Assembly (NCBI GenBank): GCA_026671195.1
Contig: JAPOHD010000003.1
Location: 53,932-117,931 of the forward strand
DNA from: Draconibacterium aestuarii
GTDB taxonomy: Bacteria; Bacteroidota; Bacteroidia; Bacteroidales; Prolixibacteraceae
Length of the DNA: 64,000 nucleotides
Direction of reading: 5' to 3'
Below, piece by piece: positions 38,840-47,005 of this stretch. The translations under genes were made by a program, and so were the position numbers. Under the pieces are notes generated by a model. It saw only the letters and a list, made by a program, of their open reading frames with translations, was not told the origin of the DNA and made no database searches. The first letter of the stretch is position 1. Every line of letters begins with the position of its first letter.

Positions 38840-39400
38840 ATGTCAATTATCTTAATTGTAAATAACGCCGAACCGGGGATAACGGAATTTGCAGAACCAT
38901 TTGAACAGATCATTTCGAAAGCCGGCTCCAGTTCAGTATGTATTGAATATTCCGATTGCCTGAGTTTTAATTTTGAAGAGGTTGACGGAGCTATTTTAAC
39001 CGGTTCGCCACAAGGCGATGACATTGTGGAACATCATCTCCCCTACTTTTTATGGCTTCGGGAATTTGAGAAACCTGTTCTCGGAATTTGTGCAGGCCAC
39101 CACATTACCGGATATTTGTATGGTTCCTCTTTGTTGCGTAATGAAGAACCGGAAGCCGGTGATACTGAAATTGAAATTGTAAAACCCGATCCGCTTTTTA
39201 TTAACATGTCAAACACCTTCACGGTAAAACAAATGCACAACGATTCTGTTACTTTACCTGCCGACTTTGAATTACTGGCTACCTCAAAAACCTGTCGTAA
39301 TCAACTCATGAAACACAAAAACAAATCGCTTTACACTTGTCAGTTTCATCCCGAATTTTATAATCATAGATTAATCAATAACTTTATTCAGCTATGCTAA
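38840..39400 (+). CDS. Class I glutamine amidotransferase domain protein
   Basis: 186 aa. G-I-C-A-G-H-H contains the nucleophile Cys and F-H-P-E-F the His-Glu pair, so the triad is complete. It resembles stand-alone GMP synthase-like amidotransferase subunits, but no synthetase partner is adjacent. Substrate unknown; it could hydrolyse a gamma-glutamyl bond. Confidence 0.8.
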   Translation: MSIILIVNNAEPGITEFAEPFEQIISKAGSSSVCIEYSDCLSFNFEEVDGAILTGSPQGDDIVEHHLPYFLWLREFEKPVLGICAGHHITGYLYGSSLLRNEEPEAGDTEIEIVKPDPLFINMSNTFTVKQMHNDSVTLPADFELLATSKTCRNQLMKHKNKSLYTCQFHPEFYNHRLINNFIQLC

Positions 39401-39475
39401 ACACACATTTTGCCTATTCAATATGAAGAATGAATGAACAAATAGCAAAAAACGGTGTAGTACTAACAGAATGTT

Positions 39476-39483
39476 TACCTTTG
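39476..39483 (+). promoter_or_regulatory. Candidate -7 box of the RhlE-like helicase gene
   Basis: TACCTTTG is a perfect TAnnTTTG, 67 bases before the ATG. No clear TTTG -33 box is at the expected distance. Confidence 0.4.
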
Positions 39484-39549
39484 CACACTTTTAAAATCTC
39501 CCCACAAAGTATCAGGCAAATATTTTAATAAGGGAATAATTAATTAAAT

Positions 39550-40821
39550 ATGCAATTTGAAGATCTTGATTTGATAGAGCCGATTTTAAATGCTCTTGAA
39601 GATCAAAAATATACAGAGCCAACACCTATTCAGGAACAGGCTATTCCACTTGTGCTTAATCGTTCCGATGTTTTGGGATGTGCGCAAACAGGAACCGGGA
39701 AAACGGCAGCATTTGCAATTCCCATCATTCAGCATTTGTACCACAACGGACAACACAACCCGCGCGATAAAAAAATTAAAGCTTTGGTTATTACACCAAC
39801 TCGCGAGCTGGCCATTCAGATTGGCGACAGTTTTAAAACTTACAGTAAATATACGCAGCTTAAAAACACTGTAATTTTTGGTGGGGTAAAACAAGGAACC
39901 CAGGTAAATGCCTTGCGAAACGGAGTGGATGTTTTAGTGGCAACACCAGGGAGGTTACTCGATTTAATGGAACAGGGATATGTTCGGTTAAACAATATTG
40001 AATACTTTGTGTTGGATGAAGCCGATCGTATGCTCGACATGGGTTTTATCAACGACATCCGAAAAATTATCCATAAACTTCCACACCAACGTCAATCGTT
40101 GTTTTTTTCGGCTACCATGCCTGCGAAAATTGTTGAACTTTCGCGAAAGATACTGCACAATCCGAAAAAAGTTGAAGTTACTCCTGTCTCATCAACAGCA
40201 GAAACCATTCAGCAATATTTGTACTTTACCAACCGGGCAGACAAAAACAACCTGCTAAAACACATTCTTCAGGATGAAAAGATGAATCAGGTATTGCTTT
40301 TTGCAAAGACCAAACACGGAGCCGACAGAATTGTACGGAACCTGACAAAACAAAAAATAAAAGCCGCAGCTATTCACGGCGACAAAGGTCAAAACCAGCG
40401 ACAAAAAGCACTCACTCAGTTTAAAGCCGGTGAATTGCGTGTTTTAGTTGCCACTGATATTGCAGCACGCGGAATAGACATCGATAAGCTTCGGTATGTA
40501 ATTAATTACGATATTCCCAATATTTCGGAAACGTATGTACACCGCATTGGCCGCTCGGGAAGAGCAGGTGAAGATGGTGTGGCCATTTCGATATGCGAAC
40601 CGGAAGAGAATGTTTATGTAAAAGATATAGAAAAGCTGATCAACCAAAAAATTAAGGTGGTGAAAAACAATCCTTTCCCGCAAACAGATACCCCCATGAC
40701 CGACAAGGAAAAGAAGGAATGGGAAAAAGAGAAACAGAAAAGGAAAAAGGAATTCTTTGCCAATCGAAATTTAAAGTCAGATAAATCTAAATCGCAAAAT
40801 TATTCAAGAAGTAGAAGGTAA
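39550..40821 (+). CDS. DEAD-box RNA helicase, RhlE-like
   Basis: 423 aa. Q motif (Y-T-E-P-T-P-I-Q-E-Q), Walker A A-Q-T-G-T-G-K-T, P-T-R-E-L-A, D-E-A-D-R-M-L-D-M-G-F, S-A-T, and H-R-I-G-R-S-G-R-A-G give the full DEAD core. The C-terminal tail is Lys/Arg-rich, as usual for RhlE. It unwinds RNA in ribosome assembly or decay. The rRNA methyltransferase gene rlmF starts 19 bases after the stop, so the pair may share a role in 50S maturation. Confidence 0.93.
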   Translation: MQFEDLDLIEPILNALEDQKYTEPTPIQEQAIPLVLNRSDVLGCAQTGTGKTAAFAIPIIQHLYHNGQHNPRDKKIKALVITPTRELAIQIGDSFKTYSKYTQLKNTVIFGGVKQGTQVNALRNGVDVLVATPGRLLDLMEQGYVRLNNIEYFVLDEADRMLDMGFINDIRKIIHKLPHQRQSLFFSATMPAKIVELSRKILHNPKKVEVTPVSSTAETIQQYLYFTNRADKNNLLKHILQDEKMNQVLLFAKTKHGADRIVRNLTKQKIKAAAIHGDKGQNQRQKALTQFKAGELRVLVATDIAARGIDIDKLRYVINYDIPNISETYVHRIGRSGRAGEDGVAISICEPEENVYVKDIEKLINQKIKVVKNNPFPQTDTPMTDKEKKEWEKEKQKRKKEFFANRNLKSDKSKSQNYSRSRR

Positions 40822-40839
40822 GTTATTTTGCAGAGAAGT

Positions 40840-41772
40840 ATGCTTCAAAATAAAAAGGAACATCCGAAAATAAAGTCGCAATTACATCCACGAAATAAAC
40901 ACAAAGAGCGATACAACTTTAAAGAACTTTGCAAAAGTTCTCAGGATTTAGTTCCTTTTATCATTCAGAATAAATACGGTGATGCTTCTATTAATTTTTT
41001 TGATCCAAATGCAGTAATCGCATTAAACAGGGCATTACTCAAACATTTTTACAACATAAACTACTGGAAAATTCCTGCTGGATATTTATGCCCTCCCATT
41101 CCGGGCAGGGCCGATTACATTCATTACATTGCTGATTTAATGAGCACCAGGGGCGAAATACCCACAGGAAGTTCCGTTAAGTGTTTGGATATTGGAGTAG
41201 GATCAAATTGTATTTATCCGATTATTGGATGCAAAGAATACGGCTGGTCGTTTGTTGGTTCCGATATTGATATGCCGGCCACAAAATCAGCCATAAACAT
41301 TGTTGAAAAAAATCCGGAATTAAAAGATCATATCCAGATAAGGTACCAAAACAATCCGGATTCTATTTTTAAAGGAATTATTGAAAAAGGGGAACATTTT
41401 CACATCACTATTTGTAATCCTCCTTTTCATAGTTCGGCCAGTGAGGCACAAGCAGGCACCTTACGAAAACTGCAAAATTTGAAGGGTAAAAAAGATATAC
41501 GCCCAAAGTTAAATTTTGGAGGACAAAATAACGAGTTGTGGTGCGACGGGGGTGAACGAAGATTTGTTACTAAAATGATTGAGGAGAGCCGACTTTTTGC
41601 TGATACAATATTATGGTTCTCAACACTGATATCGAAGGAGGCTAACTTACAGCGTGTATACAGAGTTCTGAGAAAAGTAAAAGCACGTGAAGTAAAAACC
41701 ATTAACATGGGACAAGGCAATAAAAAAAGCCGAATTGTTGCCTGGTCTTTTCAACTACCATCCCCCGAATAA
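40840..41772 (+). CDS. rlmF: 23S rRNA (adenine(1618)-N6)-methyltransferase
   Basis: 310 aa from ATG 40840 (TTG 40828 is a less likely start). Matches RlmF: H-P-R-N-K-H-K-E-R-Y-N-F near the start, W-x-I-P-A-G-Y-L-C-P-P-I-P-G-R-A-D-Y, the SAM site L-D-I-G-V-G-S-N-C-I-Y-P, and the N6-adenine catalytic motif N-P-P-F-H. It methylates 23S rRNA A1618 (E. coli numbering) using S-adenosylmethionine. Confidence 0.92.
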   Translation: MLQNKKEHPKIKSQLHPRNKHKERYNFKELCKSSQDLVPFIIQNKYGDASINFFDPNAVIALNRALLKHFYNINYWKIPAGYLCPPIPGRADYIHYIADLMSTRGEIPTGSSVKCLDIGVGSNCIYPIIGCKEYGWSFVGSDIDMPATKSAINIVEKNPELKDHIQIRYQNNPDSIFKGIIEKGEHFHITICNPPFHSSASEAQAGTLRKLQNLKGKKDIRPKLNFGGQNNELWCDGGERRFVTKMIEESRLFADTILWFSTLISKEANLQRVYRVLRKVKAREVKTINMGQGNKKSRIVAWSFQLPSPE

Positions 41773-41792
41773 ATGCCGTGGTAAGCATAAAA

Positions 41793-41822
41793 AAACCACC
41801 TGTATTACTACAGATGGTTTTC
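41793..41822. terminator. Bidirectional terminator between rlmF and asnB
   Basis: AAACCA-CTGT pairs with ACAG-TGGTTT with one mismatched position, flanked by an A-run on the left, giving a T-run for the minus-strand asnB. Confidence 0.7.
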
Positions 41823-41853
41823 TGATCTTATTTAGTTCCAAATTGTATCATTC

Positions 41854-43539
41854 TTATTTTTTAATGTCGTCAAATTGTGCGCCATCATCATGCACCGATA
41901 ATATAGCACGGCCAGATGGATCAGCATTGTTTTTGAACGATTGATCCCACTCTAAAGCTGCTGCCGTACTACATGCAATTGAAGCCTCAGAAGGCACACA
42001 GGCTGCTACTGCATCTGACGGGAAATGTTCGCTGTAAATTTCGCGATACACATATTCCTCTTTGTTCAACGGCGGATTAACAGGGAAGCGGTATTTGGCA
42101 TTCTCCATCATTTCATCCGTAACTTTATCATTTGCAATTTTCTTCAAAGTATCAATCCAGCCATATCCCACTCCATCCGAGAATTGTTCCTTTTGTCTCC
42201 AGGTTACACTCTCCGGCAGGTATTTTTCAAATCCTTTTCGCAGGCAATGTTTTTCCATTTTTCCATCCTTGGCCATTTTTGCTTCCGGATTAAAACGCAT
42301 GGCTACATCAACAAATTCTTTGTCGAGGAAAGGCACACGACCTTCAACACCCCACGATGCCAATGATTTATTGGCACGCAAACAATCGTACATGTGCAAA
42401 CGACTTACTTTACGTACACTTTCTTTGTGGAACTCTTCAGCATTTGGCGCTTTGTGGAAATACAGATAACCTCCAAATATTTCGTCAGCACCTTCACCGG
42501 TAAGTACCATTTTAATACCCATCGATTTAATAACCCGCGAAATCATGTACATGGGTGTTGATGCACGAACAGTTGTAACATCGTACGTTTCGATGTGATA
42601 TATTACATCCTTAATGGCATCCAGACCTTCCTGTATTGTATAATGAATTTCGTGGTGAACTGTTCCGATATGATCGGCCACTTTTCTTGCTGCTGCTAAA
42701 TCAGGAGAACCGTCCAAACCAATAACAAATGAGTGTAATTGTGGCCACCATGCTTCCTTTTCGCCATTTTCTTCAATACGTCTTCCTGAGAATTTTTTTG
42801 CCAAAGCCGAAGTGATTGACGAATCCAATCCTCCTGACAACAACACTCCGTAAGGAACATCTGACATTAACTGACGATGAACAGCATCTTCAAGTGCCTG
42901 AGATAATTCTTCAACATTTGCCGGATTATCTTTTACATTTTCAAACTCTTCCCAATCGCGAACATACCATTTTTTCAGCTCGCCTTCTTTACTGTATAAA
43001 TAGTGTCCCGGAGGAAACTCTTCAATCTTCATACAAAATCCTTCCAACGATTTTAGCTCAGAAGCCACATAATAGTTGCCCCATTTGTCCCAGCCTTGAT
43101 ACAATGGAATAATTCCGATATGGTCGCGACCAATTAAATAGGCATCCTCTACCTCATCGTAAAGTGCGAAGGCAAAAATACCATTCATTTCGTCCAGAAA
43201 AGTCTCTTTCTTATCGTTATACAAAGCTAAAATAACCTCGCAGTCGGAACCGGTTTGGAATTCATATTTCCCTTCATATTGTTTCCGTATTTCATGGTGA
43301 TTATAAATTTCACCATTTACTCCCAGAATCAGTTTCTTGTCTTTACTGTACAATGGCTGACCGCCTGACTCCGGATCAACAATGGAAAGTCGTTCGTGAG
43401 CAATAATTGCTTTATCTCCACAATATACACCCGACCAGTCCGGTCCCCGATGACGTAATTTTCTTGACATCATCAGCACTTGAGGGCGTAAATCCTCTGC
43501 TTTTATTTTTAAGTCAAATGCGCCTACAATTCCACACAT
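41854..43539 (-). CDS. asnB: Asparagine synthetase B (glutamine-hydrolysing)
   Basis: 561 aa from the ATG at 43539, chosen because Cys2 after Met removal must be the N-terminal nucleophile (M-C-G-I-V-G). The N-terminal class II glutaminase domain (R-G-P-D, N-G-E-I-Y-N, G-S-D-C-E-V) is followed by the synthetase domain with the PPi loop S-G-G-L-D-S-S and T-G-E-G-A-D-E-I-F-G-G. It makes Asn from Asp, ATP and Gln. It has a shared terminator with rlmF. Confidence 0.95.
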   Translation of the reverse strand: MCGIVGAFDLKIKAEDLRPQVLMMSRKLRHRGPDWSGVYCGDKAIIAHERLSIVDPESGGQPLYSKDKKLILGVNGEIYNHHEIRKQYEGKYEFQTGSDCEVILALYNDKKETFLDEMNGIFAFALYDEVEDAYLIGRDHIGIIPLYQGWDKWGNYYVASELKSLEGFCMKIEEFPPGHYLYSKEGELKKWYVRDWEEFENVKDNPANVEELSQALEDAVHRQLMSDVPYGVLLSGGLDSSITSALAKKFSGRRIEENGEKEAWWPQLHSFVIGLDGSPDLAAARKVADHIGTVHHEIHYTIQEGLDAIKDVIYHIETYDVTTVRASTPMYMISRVIKSMGIKMVLTGEGADEIFGGYLYFHKAPNAEEFHKESVRKVSRLHMYDCLRANKSLASWGVEGRVPFLDKEFVDVAMRFNPEAKMAKDGKMEKHCLRKGFEKYLPESVTWRQKEQFSDGVGYGWIDTLKKIANDKVTDEMMENAKYRFPVNPPLNKEEYVYREIYSEHFPSDAVAACVPSEASIACSTAAALEWDQSFKNNADPSGRAILSVHDDGAQFDDIKK

Positions 43540-44353
43540 GTTATATGCTTTTAAGTTCTGTTTATAAAATTTCCCCAAAAATAATCACTTTGTAAACATC
43601 TCAAAATTATTTCTGACATTTTTCTACATATCTTAACATTAATCAAGCAAAATAAATACCCAAGCCAGCTTTTAAAATCATTTTAATATTTATATATTTT
43701 AACAAAACCCCCTATTTTACCATAGAAGACAAATAAAACAATGCACTTTTTAGCAAGTACCCCTAAAATAAACCTATTGTTATTCTGATTTTTATGCAGA
43801 TTTTAAGCTACCCCCTCTTTTTTACAAAAAAAAAAGCAAAGCAATCTTTCAAGTAACATTTTCCTTAAATATTGTCACTCCCAGTTTCAATTCATCAAAA
43901 TATACGCTTAATCCCAGAGTTGCCTGATAACAACCGATCTAAAACTAATTTAAACACCTATCAATAAAGTCCATATTTGGCTGATGCACAATTCCTTTCC
44001 ATTCTCTTTTATAGGATTTTGGTCGACATGATGATCACGATAAGGAACATTGAAAATATTTTTTTCACCTTTTGCCTTGTTAACTACTGCGTAAATAGAA
44101 TTAGATGAGCAGGTATAATCGATAATTGTTTTCTAAAGCTTGTCAGAATTTTTATAAGCAGGAAATGGCATACTCCTGTGCGATGGAAAGCAATCCTATA
44201 AAAAGAAATGGTATTATAATAATACGCTGAAGGTTTTTTATAAAGTTGCTGAGTATTTCTTTTACCCAAAACCGGAATATGAGTTTAATACTATATTCGA
44301 GTTACAAACTTGACTATTTTACACTTTTAACTAAAACTTGATACGATTAAAAG
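43540..44353. other. AT-rich gene-free region with a long-range inverted repeat
   Basis: It lies between two divergently transcribed genes. CCATTCTCTTTTATAGGATT (43999-44018) is an inverted copy of 44192-44211 with three mismatches in 20, enclosing about 170 bases. This could be the remains of a small mobile element, but no flanking duplication is evident. No convincing gene was found. Confidence 0.45.
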
Positions 44354-44361
44354 TACCTTTG
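44354..44361 (+). promoter_or_regulatory. Candidate -7 box at the start of the DbpA-like gene
   Basis: TACCTTTG is a perfect TAnnTTTG lying only four bases before the ATG at 44366. If used, the mRNA would begin at or next to the start codon (leaderless). Confidence 0.4.
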
Positions 44362-44365
44362 CGCC

Positions 44366-45676
44366 ATGTCAGGAAAAAAGAAAAATCAGAAAAATATTCT
44401 CAGCAAGCTTAATATTGAGAAACTTAATCCCATGCAAGAGGAAGCCCGGTTAGCTATTCACTCTGCAGATAATACCATATTATTGTCGCCAACAGGAACC
44501 GGAAAAACCCTGGCATTTATGTTGCCCATTGTTGCCGAATTGGATGAAAACAATCCGCATGTACAAGTTCTGATTTTGGTACCATCGCGCGAGCTGGCCA
44601 TACAAATTGAACAGGTTACCCGCGATATGGGAGCCGGTTATAAATGCAATGCCTTTTATGGCGGTCGAAATTTCAGCAAAGACCGAATTGACTTAAACCG
44701 TCCCCCGGCAATTCTAATTGGAACGCCCGGCCGAATTGCTGACCACATGCGCCGCGAGACATTTTTCACCGGAGTCATTAAAACGCTGGTGCTTGATGAA
44801 TTCGACAAATCGTTGGAAATTGGCTTCGAGAAAGATATGCAGGACATTGTTTCTTTCCTGCCCGATGTGGAGAAAAAAATTCTGACTTCGGCAACACATC
44901 GTGTACGTATCCCTGAATTTCTGAACTTTAAAAATCCGATAAGTGTAAATTTCCTGAAAGATAAAATTCAGGAATTAACTCTTAAAACAATACTTTCGCC
45001 TGAAAAAGATAAGCTTGAAACTTTGGTAAAAGCTTTAAGTCATTTGGGAAATCAACCGGGTATTGTCTTTTGTAACTTTAAAGAATCCATTCAACGAGTG
45101 AGCGATTTCCTGAACGAAAAAGGAATCAACCACGGTACTTTTTACGGTGGCATGGAACAAATTGATCGTGAACGGGTACTTATTAAATTCAGAAATGGAA
45201 CACACCAGTTGATTGTAGCTACCGATTTGGCGGCCCGAGGCCTGGACATTCCGGAATTGAAGTTTATTCTTCATTACCATCTTCCTTTGCGTTTTCAGGA
45301 ATTCACACACCGCAACGGCCGAACTGCGCGTATGCACAGCGAAGGAACCGCCTACATTTTAAAATGGGCCGATGAAGAATTACCCGATTTTATTCCTGAA
45401 ACCGAAATTGAGGAACTAATAGAAGCAACTCTCCCTACTGAAACAGGATGGGAAACTTTATTTATTTCAGGAGGAAGAAAAGACAAGATTTCGAAAGGCG
45501 ACATTGCCGGACTGTTTTTTAAACAAGGCCAACTCAAACAAGATCAGCTGGGCGTTATCGAATTAAAACACGATTGCGCTTTTGTTGCCGTTAAATCAGA
45601 TAAGATTGCACAGGTTTTAATTTCAACAAACAATACCAAACTGAAAAACAAAAAAGTACGCATAAGTGTAATATAG
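44366..45676 (+). CDS. DEAD/DEAH-box RNA helicase with DbpA-type RNA-binding tail
   Basis: 436 aa. Helicase motifs: S-P-T-G-T-G-K-T, P-S-R-E-L-A, motif II D-E-F-D in place of D-E-A-D, S-A-T, and H-R-N-G-R-T-A-R. The last 75 residues (from about G-W-E-T-L-F-I-S-G-G) match the RNA-recognition-like domain of DbpA, which binds 23S rRNA helix 92. A role in large-subunit assembly is therefore likely. The D-E-F-D variant keeps the metal-binding acidic residues. Confidence 0.88.
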   Translation: MSGKKKNQKNILSKLNIEKLNPMQEEARLAIHSADNTILLSPTGTGKTLAFMLPIVAELDENNPHVQVLILVPSRELAIQIEQVTRDMGAGYKCNAFYGGRNFSKDRIDLNRPPAILIGTPGRIADHMRRETFFTGVIKTLVLDEFDKSLEIGFEKDMQDIVSFLPDVEKKILTSATHRVRIPEFLNFKNPISVNFLKDKIQELTLKTILSPEKDKLETLVKALSHLGNQPGIVFCNFKESIQRVSDFLNEKGINHGTFYGGMEQIDRERVLIKFRNGTHQLIVATDLAARGLDIPELKFILHYHLPLRFQEFTHRNGRTARMHSEGTAYILKWADEELPDFIPETEIEELIEATLPTETGWETLFISGGRKDKISKGDIAGLFFKQGQLKQDQLGVIELKHDCAFVAVKSDKIAQVLISTNNTKLKNKKVRISVI

Positions 45677-45703
45677 AAGTCTGCAAGTGCTCTCTTCCTG
45701 ATT

Positions 45704-46003
45704 TTACAAAAATTTGATTTGAATATTCTCGTCTTGTTGTTCCAAAGTGTAATTCCCTTTTAGCTCGATGGTTCCCTTCATTTTGGACGCTTCGTTGCTT
45801 AAACTGGCAAAAATATTTTTTTGATCTTTTGGATTACAGCCTTTCTGAAAGTAACAAAACAGATTATCTGTATTTGAGTCATCAAACTGAATGATAAAAG
45901 CCCCCTTGTCAGGGAAAACTAAATCGTCGTACGCATAAGTTAATTCAAGGCCGGTGGCATTGTCAACAATTTGCCGAACGGCTTCTAAATCCCGATAATT
46001 CAT
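45704..46003 (-). CDS. Hypothetical protein
   Basis: 99 aa from ATG 46003; the frame is open to 46066, but the extra residues come from repeat-like DNA. Small soluble protein with no signal peptide. The segment G-A-F-I-I-Q-F-D-D and L-F-C-Y-F-Q-K-G-C suggests an alpha/beta fold. I do not recognise a family. It converges with the helicase gene and lies 220 bases downstream of the Nif11-like gene. Confidence 0.55.
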   Translation of the reverse strand: MNYRDLEAVRQIVDNATGLELTYAYDDLVFPDKGAFIIQFDDSNTDNLFCYFQKGCNPKDQKNIFASLSNEASKMKGTIELKGNYTLEQQDENIQIKFL

Positions 46004-46073
46004 ATTATTAAAGTTGGAAGTCAGAAAACGGAAAAACCGAAGATTATTTCTGACTTGGTTATTCATTTAAACT

Positions 46074-46180
46074 TCTCGCAGCAAGCTGTCGAGGTATCTT
46101 AATGGAATGTTTAATTTTATCACGCATCAAGATGCAGGGAATAAATCCCATGAGATCCTTCGACTATCGCTCAGGATCAG
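46074..46180. repeat. Dispersed intergenic palindrome phrases
   Basis: GCAGCAAGCTGTCGAGG near 46077 and GATCCTTCGACTATCGCTCAGGATC-type sequence (46154-46179, 6-bp arms) are phrases that I have seen repeated in Bacteroidota intergenic DNA. Related types occur at 52518-52579 and inside the element at 53709-53910. Confidence 0.4.
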
Positions 46181-46224
46181 TTTTACTAGATGATTTTGAA
46201 ACCCAAAATCAGAGTCTCACTGAT

Positions 46225-46446
46225 TTAAAGTGACAAAAACCACATTCTTATTTGCTGATATACCTCTGCTTCTTCGTAGGTTTGGCATTTTACCAGCTGC
46301 ATATTAACGGCATCGTCGAATTCTATCTCATCAAAACCGATTTTATCGATCAGTTCCTGTCGCGATTGACAGTTGTAGCACTCTTTCCGAAATGCAATTT
46401 CGGTAGTAGCGCGTTTAACAAAAGTTATTGCTTTATCTATTGCCAT
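46225..46446 (-). CDS. Nif11-like small protein
   Basis: 73 aa. M-A-I-D-K-A-I-T-F-V-K-R-A-T-T-E then a pair of Cys (K-E-C-Y-N-C), I-G-F-D-E-I-E-F-D-D-A and Q-T-Y-E-E-A-E fit the Nif11 domain pattern (two helices, then a G-x/F-E motif). The protein stops soon after the domain (M-W-F-L-S-L), so it has no core peptide and is not an obvious RiPP precursor. It starts 7 bases after the stop of the NifX-like gene and is surely co-transcribed with it. Assignment is by eye. Confidence 0.6.
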   Translation of the reverse strand: MAIDKAITFVKRATTEIAFRKECYNCQSRQELIDKIGFDEIEFDDAVNMQLVKCQTYEEAEVYQQIRMWFLSL

Positions 46447-46453
46447 AAGCCCG

Positions 46454-46849
46454 TTAATTACATGATGTTGAACTGCATGAACTGCATGATGAATTACACC
46501 CCCATGTTTCGCGTGCCTTCTGTGTAGTAAAAGATTCCAGTTGATTATTTATAAAATAACTGATATTCTCCTGTACATTTTCCCCGCGGGCTCTGTAAAC
46601 ATCCAAACCGCTGCGGGCAAATATTTGAAGTGCCATGGGGGGTAGATAACCGCTAATAACTGTATTAATACCCATTCGTTGTAATTCTTTGCTAAAATCG
46701 CCGGGATTGGGACTAACCGCTTTTACCGGCATCCATTCAAACAACTTGCTTTGGCTATCGTAAATGCAAACATAATGTGCATTGTGAAATCCACGCGCTA
46801 CAGTCTCTTTTCCTCTCTTCTTTTCCGCTATGGGTAGCATTACTTTCAT
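46454..46849 (-). CDS. NifX/NafY-type cluster-binding protein with Cys-rich tail
   Basis: 131 aa. The fold matches the NifB/NifX/NafY (dinitrogenase FeMo-cofactor biosynthesis) domain: M-K-V-M-L-P-I-A at the start, H-N-A-H-Y-V-C-I-Y-D, and G-I-N-T-V-I-S-G-Y-L-P-P-M-A. The C-terminus W-G-C-N-S-S-C-S-S-C-S-S-T-S-C-N adds four Cys in 14 residues, a likely metal or Fe-S site. Such domains bind Fe-S or Mo-Fe-S clusters. No nitrogenase genes are in the window, so another metallocluster role is likely. Confidence 0.75.
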   Translation of the reverse strand: MKVMLPIAEKKRGKETVARGFHNAHYVCIYDSQSKLFEWMPVKAVSPNPGDFSKELQRMGINTVISGYLPPMALQIFARSGLDVYRARGENVQENISYFINNQLESFTTQKARETWGCNSSCSSCSSTSCN

Positions 46850-46978
46850 GACTCAATAATTTTTGTTTGGCACACAAAAGACAAAAGCAATACCAAAAAC
46901 CACAGTCTTTTAAAAACCAACAATTTAGGTTTTATAAAGAAGTTCCGGATCTTTCCTTTTTGTAAGAAAATGAGGTAA

Positions 46979-46998
46979 ATCCTACAAAAATGTAGGAT
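46979..46998. promoter_or_regulatory. Perfect palindrome upstream of the NifX-like gene
   Basis: ATCCTACA AAAA TGTAGGAT, two 8-bp arms around four A, lies 130 bases before the NifX-like start and 8 bases after the radical SAM stop. It could be an operator or a weak transcript-end hairpin; on the minus strand no good T-run follows. Confidence 0.4.
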
Positions 46999-47005
46999 GT
47001 AAGTC

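Noticed and set aside
44084..44269. 61-aa minus-strand ORF
   Set aside because: Lies inside the AT-rich gap and overlaps one arm of the inverted repeat; translation has no protein-like pattern.
46225..46446. RiPP precursor with Nif11 leader
   Set aside because: The protein ends just after the Nif11-like domain with no Gly-Gly or Cys/Ser/Thr-rich core, so a precursor role is not supported.
46454..46849. Nitrogen fixation cluster
   Set aside because: Only a NifX-type domain and a Nif11-type domain are present; no nifH, nifD, nifK, nifE, nifN or nifB is in the window.
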